Shown: in pieces, positions 45,101-55,978 of the stretch | Layout of the letters: every line of letters begins with the position of its first letter | How positions within the stretch are numbered: the stretch's first letter is position 1 | DNA from: Bedellia somnulentella | Lineage: Eukaryota > Arthropoda > Insecta > Lepidoptera > Bedelliidae | Direction: 5' to 3' | Length of the DNA: 64,000 nt | NCBI GenBank assembly: GCA_963576735.1 | Contig: OY755186.1 | Coordinates: 17,657,970-17,721,969 of the forward strand | Translations under genes and position numbers: made by a program | The notes under the pieces: generated by a model | Seen by the model: the letters and a program-made list of their open reading frames with translations, nothing else | What the model was told of the DNA's origin: nothing | The model's database searches: none

Positions 45101-47893
45101 GCGTAGTAGATATATGTTTAAAATATAAACAACATATCTGTAGAAATGACACTATGAATATTTAACAATACCTTTGCAATAAATGAAAGATTAATGTATA
45201 TAAATAATAAGTATGAGCGCGTTGATGTCACACCAGGACATGCCCTAAAGTAACTACTGGTATTAAAGCCTAATTTATTATTATTTATTGTGTATTCTTA
45301 TTATCAAAAAAAATATCTCAGAACTTTTGATCCCGGGTAGCTATCGGTTCTAATGCTAATATTTTAAGTATCTCTAAGCACGTATCTAGTTTCTCAACCC
45401 TTTGATCTGGTATAGTAGTTTAAAAAAAACGCACATTGTAGGTATTATTCCTGTATTACTTTACTTTAAGAGTTATTATGAAAAGACATATTTTGTTCTA
45501 CCTTCAAGTCGACAACGCAGGGCAGCGTCTTGAAAAGTGGCTGAAGCAAAATGAATTTTGTAAAAAGCTTTTTCTTCTACCAAATACGTATAGTCTTTGC
45601 GAAATTGTGGAGTTCCTGAAATAAATAAAGATTTTTGTGGTTCAATACAAATAGGTTAAAACCCTATCACTGAGGCTTCGATATTTGTCCAACCCTCTGT
45701 CTGTCTTTCCTTTCTCCATTCCATAAACCGTAAGAGTGAAATTTTCATTGATGATGGATCCGCATATATTATTGTTACTTCATTGTGACTGTAGCAAGAA
45801 ATTTGTAATGCTCATTTAAGCCTCGTAACGTAACCTTAATTTAAAAAAAAAAGCATTTATTCATAACCAATGAAACTCTTTAAATTATAAGGGTCAAATT
45901 TAACTCCATATTCTTAAGATTGTGTGAATAGTTTTATTTACAGTTGCCTTATTTTATGAATTCATCTAGTTTAATATAAATAAGATAAGATAAGAAAAAG
46001 ATAAGAAACACATTTATTCATTGCTACACAAATGGAGGATTAGTTATAAGTTCTGATATTTTGGTAAGAAATAACACATACCTACAAACAAACAGATACT
46101 CACGCCTATAAATACCAAAAAGGGGTAACTAGAGGTTTAGAATCAATGAAATCCCTCAGTTGTTAAGGAAATGTCATTGATGAGAAGACAGCAAATATAA
46201 ACAATTTTTGGGGGATGGCTCACCATCCACATAGTAACAAACACCTAAAAAGCCCCATACCCTTAGTCACCTCGTATGTACGCCACCCGTTTAAGAACGT
46301 TTTTACGTTGTTCTAAGAAAATAAGTTATTTAATTTCATCGATTTTATTCCCTTAGGTGATTAGATCTGACCATGTATAGGTATATAAATCAAATTTTGC
46401 ATTTAAATTCACTTTTCTAAGATAAAAAGACTTAGGCTGAGTGATGATCAATTACTTAAGTACTTCTTCTTCACGGAAAGAAATGAATACATATTTTTTA
46501 AATATAAATCACGACGTTCTAAATGCATTAAAAACAACACACCATTCTTACCACCAGTGTATTCGTACAAAACGGCGATAGGCTTGCCCCCTATCACGTG
46601 AGTACACTGTCCATGCAAAACGTGGGTACTCTGAACACCAGGTGACAAAGTCACGTGATGTTCAGAAGTAATAGTACCTCTGCCAACCCCTTCGGGGATA
46701 TTCGGCGTGAACGTTTATGCTATTATGTAATACACCATTCTTATCCAAACAGCTACCACCAGTACCACCAGTACACCACTACGCCACGGTACTACCAGTA
46801 CGCCACCCGTGATAAGAAACGGGAAAGAGCTATTCTAAGCAGATGAAGACATAGACTACATTAACTACTAAGTTAAGAGCTAGACTAAGCGTATGGTCTT
46901 GTTAAAGAATACGAACCATTTTGCCTCAGATCAGGATTGCTATATATTTCAACCTCGCTGAAAGTTTGACCTGGAGACATAAAACAACAATATTTAGCAA
47001 AATAAACATAAATAAGCGTAAACTCATGTTTAAACTGTTTTACCCTATATCATCCCATAAATATATGTCTTTCTGTAATTCTTTTCTTACTCAATCTCTT
47101 TATTAAAACAACCCTGTACCAAATTTAAATCTTTTTTTTAAACAATACTATATGCATATCCGCCACTTGACTATTTTAAGGATCAATTTTGTACCATCTA
47201 CCATCTTTATTTTTTTACATATATTCACGGCTATTAAGCTTTAGAAGGGGTTCCAGAGCTTCGGAACAAGAAATTACTCAAACTCTTTTGGAAGTTGATG
47301 GGGAGAAGATTGTGAAGTAAATATTTTTGGAGTTGGGTCTCCAAACGCCTCGCCCAAAAATCACTTAAAAGCCCTAATACGCCATGCCTCCCTTACCGAT
47401 AGCTGACACTACACAGCATCTTATCTTATCTTAGTCTATAGCTGAGAATATTATATATTAGCTGTGCCACCGTGATTCACCCCGTAAGGGTTGTATTATT
47501 AAACCTTTCTAGTTGGTCAATCCCATCATAAAAGAAACTCCTGTAATCAATTTCAAGTTTCTAGTTACAGAAGTTAAAACAACATAACAAACAATTCCAC
47601 CACATTTTACTCATTCACATAGATCATTTCAAATTGTAATCAAGGTACTATTTTATAATATTAAGGTTTAAAAGTTACCTCTCTAATAAAACAATGACAA
47701 CAAACTCTCAATAAATATTATTTCGGAGTGAATAAGTCCTGCAATGGCTAATTACAGCACCGAATAATAGGTTAATTATTTTGAATCCAAGTTTTAAAGT
47801 TCTCACTTGACTCGACTTAAATATAAATGAACAAAATATCTTACCATTCAACGAATCAACCAATGCTAGTAGCACCATAATTTGTGGAAACAT
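38976..47893 (-). CDS. Secreted dual C-type lectin (immulectin-like), six coding exons
   Basis: Coding exons on the minus strand are 47893-47845, 45615-45502, 44277-44140, 42279-42082, 40173-39919 and 39151-38976. They sum to 930 bases, giving 309 residues and a stop. Every intron is phase 1, with GT donors and AG acceptors. Residues 1-16 are a signal peptide (MFPQIMVLLALVDSLN). Exons 2-4 encode the first lectin domain and exons 5-6 the second. The second has EPN, GEFC and LNDLWC, the calcium and mannose-type site; the first lacks EPN and probably does not bind sugar this way. Such proteins act in haemolymph as microbial pattern receptors in moths. Introns of 0.8-2.2 kb are filled with transposons. 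Confidence 0.88.
39390..39775 (-). pseudogene. LINE ORF C-terminal fragment in lectin intron 5
   Basis: The minus strand at 39499-39747 reads KRRKYLDLAHEITDMWGV, IIPIVLSANGLIP and QKAVLLDTARIVRRFL. This matches a C-terminal segment common in insect reverse-transcriptase ORFs. ATT microsatellites flank it (39380-39393 and 39765-39780). Confidence 0.6.
39919..40173 (-). CDS. Lectin exon 5 (start of lectin domain 2)
   Basis: Acceptor TTCTCTACAG, donor GATG/GTAAGT. It encodes YEYYNATETCYKFHRVPR through GERGQWLTTD; the split codon at each end is glycine. Confidence 0.9.
40515..40896 (+). mobile_element. SINE family B copy in lectin intron 4
   Basis: Near full length. The AACACCAGGTGAC part is replaced by TTCTCCGGAAACTAGATGGC. 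Confidence 0.8.
41030..41900 (-). pseudogene. LINE reverse-transcriptase end in lectin intron 4
   Basis: The minus strand reads IQTWFASNNLVLNGKKTKCI, LGITLDSKLHWGPHISSLAG, HLTDVQTARLVYYSYFHSVM and SYGILLWG, then KVNTSFTGSCIKMYNKIPEY. This is the palm-thumb to C-terminal part of a CR1/Jockey-group RT. Frameshifts and stops interrupt it, and the 5' part is missing. Confidence 0.75.
42082..42279 (-). CDS. Lectin exon 4 (C-terminal half of lectin domain 1)
   Basis: Acceptor ATTTCACGCAG, donor AATG/GTATTA. It encodes QPLNKLHYWTRDNMNF, DDESCVVL and CRSRFPYICYHK, then a linker to domain 2. Confidence 0.9.
42407..43687 (+). mobile_element. Mariner-family DNA transposon in lectin intron 3
   Basis: The ends CGAGGGGCATGCCAAAAGAA and its near reverse complement (GAGTATCTAGTTTCTTTTGG to CATGACCCTCG) form about 30-bp inverted repeats. 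TA flanks both sides (42405-42406, 43688-43689), as in Tc1/mariner insertions. Length is 1281 bp, normal for mariner. Confidence 0.88.
42621..43618 (+). pseudogene. Mariner transposase, frameshifted and with a stop
   Basis: The first frame (42621-43061) gives the paired helix-turn-helix region (SRATVFNWFAKFKRG, GRQPTAI) and WVPHKLTDEQKDRR. A frameshift near 43045-43060 moves the reading to the frame with TGEETWLYNYDPE (first catalytic D). A TAA at 43277-43279 interrupts before HHDNTAPHTS (second D) and PPYSPELAPYDFYLFQKIK (third D), as in D,D34D mariners. The copy is inactive. Confidence 0.88.
44140..44277 (-). CDS. Lectin exon 3 (middle of lectin domain 1)
   Basis: Acceptor TTGTTAACAG, donor GAAG/GTAAGT. 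It encodes SRLYIPYNESKLDTIDKI and LVGIHATFSKGDFFTLE. Confidence 0.9.
44367..44610 (-). mobile_element. SINE family A copy in lectin intron 2
   Basis: Diverged, same subtype as the copies at 7333 and 38505. Confidence 0.72.
44655..45027 (+). mobile_element. SINE family B copy in lectin intron 2
   Basis: Full length and little worn; the best sequence for the family in this window, with the tail GGCGTGAACGTTTATG. Confidence 0.87.
45502..45615 (-). CDS. Lectin exon 2 (start of lectin domain 1)
   Basis: Acceptor TTTATTTCAG, donor GAAG/GTAGAA. It encodes TPQFRKDYTYLVEEKAFYKI and ATFQDAALRCRLE, the usual opening of an insect lectin domain. Confidence 0.87.
46083..46310 (-). mobile_element. SINE family A copy, very worn, in lectin intron 1
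   Basis: ACTCACGCCTATAAATACC to GTACGCCACCCG follows family order with many changes. Confidence 0.55.
46554..46735 (+). mobile_element. SINE family B copy, 5'-truncated, in lectin intron 1
   Basis: It starts within the body at GTGTATTCGTACAAAACGGC and keeps the 3' end. A CACCAGTAC-type short repeat follows at 46750-46800. Confidence 0.78.
47215..47417 (-). mobile_element. SINE family A copy, worn, in lectin intron 1
   Basis: From ATATTCACGGCTATTAAG to GCTGACACTACACAGC, lacking the GTACACCCACC part. Confidence 0.68.
47845..47893 (-). CDS. Lectin exon 1 (signal peptide)
   Basis: 49 coding bases: ATG at 47893, sixteen codons of hydrophobic leader, then AATG/GTAAGA. The frame joins exon 2 through a glycine codon. 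Confidence 0.83.
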
Positions 47894-47938
47894 GATTTAC
47901 ACTAATTTATTGCTCTTCGTATCAAAACAATCATCGTC

Positions 47939-47951
47939 AAAACTAGTTGGT
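47939..47951 (-). promoter_or_regulatory. Conserved 13-bp promoter-proximal motif, lectin gene
   Basis: ACCAACTAGTTTT, 45 bases before the ATG. The identical 13 bases occur 49 bases before the ATG at 61652 on the other strand. Its role is unknown. Confidence 0.45.
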
Positions 47952-48060
47952 CCTGGAACTTTTTGTAACAATAAATATAAAATTAGTTTTATTATTTTTT
48001 ATAATACAACGATATGGAAAAAAATATGTATACTTTTTTTTATAATATATTAATTAATTT

Positions 48061-48345
48061 AATGTTTTTTGACATGAATTCCTCATGTGGGGATTATTAC
48101 TCATAAATAAAAGATGTTATTAAAGGAAAGAAAAATTTCGACACTGGCGGGGTTTGAACCCGCGACCTTCGGGTATACGCACCAAAGGTAAACAAAGGAT
48201 AGAGAAATTTCGCGCTGGATGCCAACTGACACTGTAGCTCAGTTGGCAGAGCGACGGGGGCGTATACCCGAAGGTCGCGGGTTCAAACCCCGCCAGTGTC
48301 GAAATTTTTCTTTCCTTTAATAACATCTTTTATTTATGAATATAT
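48061..48345. mobile_element. SINE family C inverted pair
   Basis: A minus-oriented piece (48061-48180) and a plus-oriented copy with leader and complete head (48192-48345) face each other with nearly identical arms, 3' ends outward. They could form a hairpin of about 110 bp. The plus copy has B box GGTTCAAACCC. Confidence 0.75.
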
Positions 48346-48524
48346 TAATTTTCAAAAGGATAAGTGCGATGGCTCAGAAGTCTCAGAAATAACTCTTTGA
48401 TATGTGCATCACAAGATAAAATAGTCTTCAATCGGATTTTTTCATTTTGTTATCTATACTTATAATAAGTCTGTAGAAAGGTCAATTCTTTACATTAAAT
48501 ATATTTCCAAAATAACTATCAGGG

Positions 48525-49395
48525 GGATCGATACTGATGCCAAAAATGAAATCAGTAAATTTTTTGTCTGTCTGTCGGTTTGTATGTTCCTTATGAAAAT
48601 AAAAACTACTCGACAGATTTTTAAGAAACTTGATAGAATTATTCATACTCCTGGGCAGGTTATAGTTTACTTTTCAGCAGAGTAGTGAAGGGGAATTTTG
48701 GGAAATTTTAGGAAAACGGGGAAAGTTACTCCTTTTTTTAAGCTTCCGTCGCGTGTGCAGCCTTAATGGTCATAGTCACATAGAAATCATGTATTGTGGA
48801 AATATTTTACATAAAAGTCTCTGAAAAATGTCCTTGAACAGCATATGTCTATCTTTTATGGTTAGCAGTTCGCAGAATTTTAATTATATTTCTTCACTCT
48901 TACGTTAATAATACTCTCACTCAGTCCTAATTCAAAACCGTTAACATTATAACCAACTAAATAAAAAAAGAATTATAGAAATCTGTACAGACACACCAAA
49001 CTTATACATGAAATAAATAAGCCATCACGCCGTTGCGTCGTCGCACGTGAATACTGAATCATGCTATAAGGATTATTTTTGTGTAACGGTTGCGCGGTCA
49101 AAAGGTAGCCGTGAGTATATGTATGATGTATTATATGATATATGCATAGTTTGTAACTCTGATTGTTTGTTTGCAAGGGCTTTTTTTGGAGATACTGAAT
49201 ATAGATACTGGATAGACACTGATACTGAATTATGAACGGTTTCATAAAAGCGCTTTCAGAGTCACAAAGCTGAACTATTCAGGAGTGCTATCAGTTGCGA
49301 TAAATATCATAAAGGTTGAGCAGTGATTGAAGAAACCTCAGATATTTTTAAAACAACGCTACCCGTGCAAAGCTGGGCTGATCCACTAGTTAACA
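48525..49395. repeat. Dispersed lepidopteran repeat with an interior insertion
   Basis: The left part (GGGATCGATACTGATGCC, AAGCTTCCGTCGCGTGTGC) and the right end (CTACCCGTGCAAAGCTGGGC) match the start and end of a dispersed repeat I know from insect genomes. The middle includes a family A 3' scrap at 49105-49127. Confidence 0.5.
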
Positions 49396-49897
49396 ATTAA
49401 CTCTTAGATAATATAATTAATGAACTCTTTATTGTAGTCATGATATTAAAATAGCTGAGAAAGCACTGACTTGAATTTTTTTTATATCCATCTTAGCTTT
49501 GTTTGATATTTTCAAGCTATACCATTAAAGTGAATAAGTAAATCTGATCACTTTCTTTCCAGAATTTCCTACTAGCGATGACAGAATTATTAAGCTGGTA
49601 AATTTTCTTGGAACTATTAAAAATGATGGTTAGCATACTAAAAAAAATATAGTAAAGTAAGTATATAAGTAGTGAGAAAAACCGAACACATCTTACTTTT
49701 AAAACCTAGATCAAATTTACCTACCGTCACAGAACCGGCCGTTTCTACATCCGCTGTAGAAATATATCTATATGTTGCTCGTACCTCAAATTACTGGCTG
49801 TGGAAGCACTCAAATGTCAGATCCACTATACCAAAGATATACAGGTTGCGCGTAAATGAATTTTAGTTTTTTTATATGCATAATAATTTTATGTACA
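49396..49897. other. Intergenic, nothing recognised
   Basis: A 64-codon frame at 49672 shows no family signal. Confidence 0.4.
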
Positions 49898-50118
49898 TGA
49901 CTATGAATCCCTGTAAGGGGTAGCCAGAGACTCAGAATACGAAATTCCTCAGAGATTTTTGCAAGTTGAGTGGGGAAAAGGTTATAAAGTAAAGGTTGTT
50001 GGTCATAGGTGTCCAACCGCATTACACAGAAATCACTAGGCTTTAGTCGCCCTTAGTCGCCTCTTACAATAGCCCAGGGATAGAAATGTGGTAGTGCTTT
50101 ACTTAGCCAACACTACAT
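49898..50118 (-). mobile_element. SINE family A copy, worn
   Basis: From ACTATGAATCCCTGTAAGGG to CAACACTACATAG. Confidence 0.68.
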
Positions 50119-50611
50119 AGTAAAAATATTAATTTTAACATTTTAATTAATAACACTCTAATGAACATAAAATACTGTTACAAGAATTTGTTAAAGTATT
50201 TGATTTGTACTTATAAAGAAAAAAGTAAGTTTCTTCCAAAAAATATTTCACATTAAACCATATCAATTAATCAATAACTCTACTCGAAAACATCACAAAC
50301 GGAACAAAAGAGAAAACTGAAACTCGAATCGTAGCAATTTTTTCGGTGAACACTCGTAAATAAGATTTTCCAGACCATTATCGTAATAGCAGTTTTCGTC
50401 GACGACTATAAAATTCGGCACTACTCGACATGATTGATAGGAATGCCTCTCGATCGCAGTCGAGAATTCACCCCTCGTTGGGATGCCAATGCAAAAAAAG
50501 GAAAACTGCACTCGAAACCACAGACATTAAATTATTTTTAGTTCACTCTTACCAAAACATACATTACAGTAAATTCAAATAATGATTTTGTTTTTACTGA
50601 AAATATATTCT
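50119..50611. other. Intergenic, one unassigned frame
   Basis: A 72-codon minus frame at 50293-50511 has four cysteines and no recognised family. Confidence 0.3.
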
Positions 50612-50855
50612 CATACATACATATACTCACGGCTATAAATCCCTAGAAGGGGTAGCCAGAGCTAAGGAATCAGAAATTCCTCAGCCACTTCTGGAAGTTG
50701 TGTGGAGAAAAGATGGTGAAATAAAGGTTGTTGGTGATGGGTCTCCAACCGCATCGCCCAAAAATCCCTCAAAAGCCCCAAAACCGTTAGTCGCCTCTTA
50801 CGTAAACCCACCGGAAGAAATGGGGTAATGCTATCCTAAGCCGACACTACACAGC
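50612..50855 (-). mobile_element. SINE family A copy
   Basis: Full-length GGTGGGT variant, little worn. Confidence 0.82.
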
Positions 50856-51257
50856 AACTACTGAAAAATAAATAAGTAAAAGACCTTTGTATTTGTTTGA
50901 TTCAAATAAGTGTCACGCATATTTCTCCGTATTATCAAAAGCAAGAGTCACGTCGAAGTACTCGTACTTCCTTCTCATTTTATTTTTATTTTATTTAAAT
51001 TTATTCTTTTCGTTATAATGCTTGTAAGGATGAATAGTTTTAAGTGGGTACGTTCATTTGTATGTATTAAATGAATGGTTTTGTACATTTTTAAATTTTG
51101 TATTTAATTAAATGTTTTTAAAACATATCATCCATAAATTATATTTTTCATTTATGAATCTCAGGATGATAAAGAAACACTTGGTTTTCACTAGCCTAAT
51201 GAGTTTTTAAATTGCGGCTGGAACCCGAAGAGCGGCTTCATTTAAGTTAACACAAAC
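50856..51257. other. Intergenic, nothing recognised
   Basis: No gene or repeat is supported. Confidence 0.4.
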
Positions 51258-51414
51258 TTACATACATATACTTACGGCCATAAATCCCAAAAAGGGGTAG
51301 CCAAAGCTTTAGAGCTGAAAACTGGCCAGCCATATTTGAAAGTTGATAGGGAACAATAATAGTCGCTTCTTACGACACCCGTGGGTTGAAAGGGGTATGA
51401 CATTCTACACAGCA
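51258..51414 (-). mobile_element. SINE family A copy with central deletion
   Basis: AAAAAGGGG subtype; the part between GGGAACAATAA and TAGTCGC is lost. Confidence 0.7.
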
Positions 51415-51969
51415 AAACAACTTCACTTCTGGAAAATCTTTACGGCATTCTAAATGTAACTGATGTATGATGACATGTGATTAAAAATAGATCTGGCGAT
51501 GTATGTCATTTTTCTCTTTATTTTATCATCACACGCTTAAAATCTGAGGAGAAATATAGACTGAGCAACTTAGCTTAATTCGGAACTAACCAAACAATTA
51601 TCATAAGTAAAATTTTATTGCATGTGAAACCCACGTAAATTATTTAATCCAAAATAAATCTTACACAACTGAAGTCAACAATTATTTTCTAAAAAAATAA
51701 TTGCTATAATTCTGTAGCAACACATTTCACCCTATCCTTAGCCTATCAAGGAAATTGCGACCCCTCAAATATCAATTCCACACTTTCCGTTCAAAATTAT
51801 GATTTCGATATCACTAACTTCCAGGCTTTTCCCTACTCCTTTACGATAAATGATTTTACATATTATTACCCTTACATCCTGAATAACAAACTCAGATTAT
51901 TTAGTAGGATACTTTTGAGACCAAACTATGCTCATTTCAGGAATGTAATTTTATTATAACATGGTAAAA
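51415..51969. other. Intergenic, nothing recognised
   Basis: Ends in a CA microsatellite at 51974-51996. Confidence 0.4.
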
Positions 51970-51996
51970 AAGTACACACACACACACACACACACA

Positions 51997-52231
51997 TACT
52001 CATGGCTATAAATCCTTAGAAACGGGTAGCCAGAGCTAAAGAATTCGAAATTCCTCAGCCACTTTTGGAAGTTGCATGAGGAATAGATGGTGAAATAAAG
52101 GTTCTTGGTGATGGGTCTCCAACCGCATCGCCCAAAATCCCTTTAAAGCCCCCAATACCGATAGTCGCCTGTTACGTACACCTACTGGAAGAAATGGGGT
52201 AGTGCTATTCTAAGCCGACACTACACAGCCA
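51997..52231 (-). mobile_element. SINE family A copy
   Basis: Full length; the usual TACA tail is replaced by a CA repeat. Confidence 0.8.
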
Positions 52232-52670
52232 CACAAACAAACAACAGCACAGATAAAAAAGTATCTTTAATCATTTGTAATGTCTCAACTTTTACTATGA
52301 TAGCTATATCGTGCTCGTGCTCAATAATATAGTGATAATAATAAGTAATATCGTAATAGATTTAAAACATTATCTTTGAATTTACATTGAAATGATTATC
52401 ACTTAACCTTCTTGACTGAAAAATATCTAAAATGCCTTTGTGTGAAATTTCATTCAGTGGTAATTTCATAAAATCCATTTGTAATATATCCTGAAAATGA
52501 AAAACATTATCCATTCGTTTATGCTTTTATGTGCAATGAAACTATATTTTAAAGAACGGTGTGTTTGTGTTACTCTAAATAACAACAATATAGATAGTTA
52601 GGCATAGTAAGTTTTAAGTAGTCGATCCGAAAATGAGGTATTAGTGTTTACTTCTAATTTTTAATCAAAT
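52232..52670. other. Intergenic, nothing recognised
   Basis: No gene or repeat is supported. Confidence 0.4.
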
Positions 52671-52733
52671 GCCGTGTAGTGTCGGCTTAGTATACCACTA
52701 GCCCGTTTCTACCGATGGGTGAACGTAAGTGGC
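52671..52733 (+). mobile_element. SINE family A copy, left part, split by the foldback element
   Basis: GCCGTGTAGTGTCGGCTTAG to GAACGTAAGTGGC; it continues at 59471. Confidence 0.88.
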
Positions 52734-52949
52734 ACCTGTGTGAAGTTGGCAGCCAAAACTGGCAGCCATTATAATACGACCAAATTAAGAAGTAAAATAC
52801 TTTTTGGTTCCATTTACCAGAATAACATGTAAATCCAAAGTTTTCAGTAGTTATTATGTTATATGTATCGATACTCATCCGGACATACATCCATATTCAT
52901 CTGTAGACAGTGCCAAAGCCTGCAGATAAAATGAAATTAAGCATGGGAG
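52734..52949 (+). repeat. Left terminal arm of the foldback element
   Basis: 216 bp of non-tandem sequence, ending at GCATGGGAGCCGCTCC where the 183-bp array begins. Confidence 0.88.
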
Positions 52950-55900
52950 CCGCTCCATAAAAATCCTTACCTCTCCTAAACCAAGACCCGTAACACTTTG
53001 TGGTTACATTCATTGTAAAGCCTATTACATAAGCTATCAAATGATGGTATAACAGTATCCCGCTTTGCCGTCAGAGGAAGGAATATTCGACGGAGAAGAT
53101 GACAGCGTATACAAGTATAAGTAATGTAACGGCCGCTCCAGAAAAATCCTCACCTCTCCTAAACCAAGACCCGTAACACTTTGTAGTTACATTCATTGTA
53201 AAGCTTATTACAAAGGCTATCAAATAATGGTATAACAATATCCCGTTTTGCCGTCAGAGTAAGGAATATTCGACGGAGAAGATGACAGCGTATACAAGTA
53301 TAAGAAATGTAACGGCCGCTCCAGAAAAATCGTCACCTCTCCTAAACCAAGACCCGTAACACTTTGTGGTTACATTCATCGTAAAGCTTATTACATAAGC
53401 TATCAAATGATGGTATAACAGTATCCCGCTTTGCCGTCAGAGTAAGGAATATTCGACGGAGAAGATGACAGCGTATACAATTGTAAGAAATAAAACGGCC
53501 GCTCCAGAAAAATCGTCAACTCTCCTAAACCAAGACCCGTAACACTTTATGGTTACATTCATTGTAAAGCTTATTACATAAGCTATCAAATAATGGTATA
53601 ACAGTATCCCGCTTTGCCGTCAGAGTAAAGAATATTTCACGAAGAAAATGACAGCGTATACAACTGTAAGAAATATGGCGGCCGCTCCAGAAAAATCCTC
53701 ACCTCTCCTAAACAATGACCCGTAACACTTTGTAGTTACATTCATTGTTAAGCCTATTACAAAAGCTATCAAATGATGGTATAACAGTATCCCGTTTTGC
53801 CGTCAGAGTAAGGAATATTCGACGGAGAAGATGACAGCGTATACAACTGTAAGAAATATGGCGGCCGCTCCAGAAAAATCCTCACTTCTCCTAAACCAAG
53901 ACCCGTAACACTTTGTGATTACATTCATTATTAAGCTTATTACATAAGCTATCAAATAATAGTATAACGGTATCCCGTTTTGCCGTCAGAGTAAGGAATA
54001 TTCGACGGGGAAGATGACAGCGTATACAACTGTAAGAAATATGGCGGCCGCTCCAGAAAAATCCTCACCTCTCCTAAACCAAGACCCGTAACACTTTGTG
54101 ATTACATTCATTGTAAAGCTTATTACATAAGCTATCAAATAATAGTATAACGGTATCCCGCTTTGCCGTCAGAGTAAGGAATATTCGACGGGGAAGATGA
54201 CAGCGTATACAACTGTAAGAAATATGGCGGCCGCTCCAGAAAAATCCTCACCTCTCCTAAACCAAGACCCGTAACACTTTGTGATTACATTCATTGTAAA
54301 GCTTATTACATAAGCTATCAAATGATGGTATAACAGTATCCCGCTTTGCCGTCAGAGTAAAGAAAATTCGACGGAGAAGATGACAGCGTATACAACTGTA
54401 AGAAATACGGCGGCCGCTCCAGAAAAATCCTCACTTCTCCGAAACCAAGACCCGTAACACTTTGTGGTTACATTCACTGTTAAGTTTATTACATAAGCTA
54501 TCAAATAATGGTATAACAGTATCCCGCTTTGCCGTCAGAGTAAGGAATATTCGACGGAGAAGATGACAGCGTATACAATTATAAGAAATAAAACGGCCGC
54601 TCCAGAAAAATCGTCACCTCTCCTAAACCAAGTCCCGTAACACTTTGTGGTTACATTCATTGTAAAGCTTATTACATAAGCTATCAAATGATGGTATAAC
54701 AGTATCCCGCTTTGCCGTCAGAGTAAAGAATATTTGACGGAGAAAATGACAGCGTATACAATTGTAAGAAATATGGCGGCCGCTCCAGAAAAATCCTCAC
54801 CTCTCCTAAACCATGACCCGTAACAATTTGTAGTTACATTCATTGTCAAGCTTATTACATAGGCTATCAAATAATGGTATAACAGTATCCCGCTTTGCCG
54901 TCGAAGTAAGGAATATTCGACGGAGAAGATGACAGCGTATACAATTATAAGAAATAAAACGGCTACTCCAGAAAAATCGTCACCTCTCCTAAACCAAGAC
55001 CCGTAACACTTTGTGGTTACATTCATCGTAAAGCTTATTACATAAACTATCAAATGATGGTATAACAGTATCCCGCTTTGCCGTCAGAGTAAGGAATATT
55101 CGACGGAGAAGATGACAGCGTATACAATTGTAAGAAATAAAACGGCCGCTCCAGAAAAATCGTCAACTCTCCTAAACCAAGACCCGTAACACTTTGTGAT
55201 TACATTCATTGTAAAGCTTATTACATAAACTATCAAATAATGGTATAACAGTATCCCGCTTTGCCGTCAGAGTAAAGAATATTTCACGAAGAAAATGACA
55301 GCGCATACAACTGTAAGAAATATGGCGGCCGCTCCAGAAAAATCCTCACCTCTCCTAAACCATGACCCGTAACACTTTGTAGTTACATTCATTATTAAGT
55401 TTATTACATAAGCTATCAAATAATGGTATAACGGTATCCCGCTTTGCCGTCAGAGTAAGGAATATTCGACGGGGAAGATGACAGTGTATACAAGTATAAG
55501 AAATTTAGCGGCCGCTCCAGAAAAATCCTCACTTCTCCGAAACCAAGACCCGTAACACTTTGTGGTTACATTCACTGTTAAGTATATTACATAAGCTATC
55601 AAATAATGGTATAACAGTATCCCGCTTTGCCGTCAGAGTAAGGAATATTCGACGGAGAAGATGACAGCGTATACAACTGTAAGAAATACGGCGGCCGCTC
55701 CAGAAAAATCCTCACTTCTCCTAAACCAAGACCCGTAACACTTTGTCGTTACATTCATTGTTAAGTTTATTACATAAGCTATCAAATAATGGTATAACAG
55801 TATCCCGTTTTGCCGTCAAAGTAAGGAATATTCGACGGAGAAGATGACAGCGTGTACAACTGTAAGAAATATGGCGGCCGCTCCAGAAAAATCCTCACCT

Positions 55901-55978
55901 CTCCTAAACCAAGACCCGTAACACTTTGTGATTACATTCATTGTAAAGCTTATTACATAAGCTATCAAATGATGGTAT
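52950..55978 (+). repeat. Left array of 183-bp units, about 16.5 units
   Basis: GGCCGCTCCAG recurs at 53131, 53314, 53497, 53680, 53863, 54046, 54229, 54412, 54595, 54778 and onward to 55876, always 183 bases apart. The unit passes ACCAAGACCCGTAACAC, GTATCCCGCTTTGCCGTCAG and ATGACAGCGTATACAA. Many units carry GCGGCCGC, an 8-base NotI site. Confidence 0.95.
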
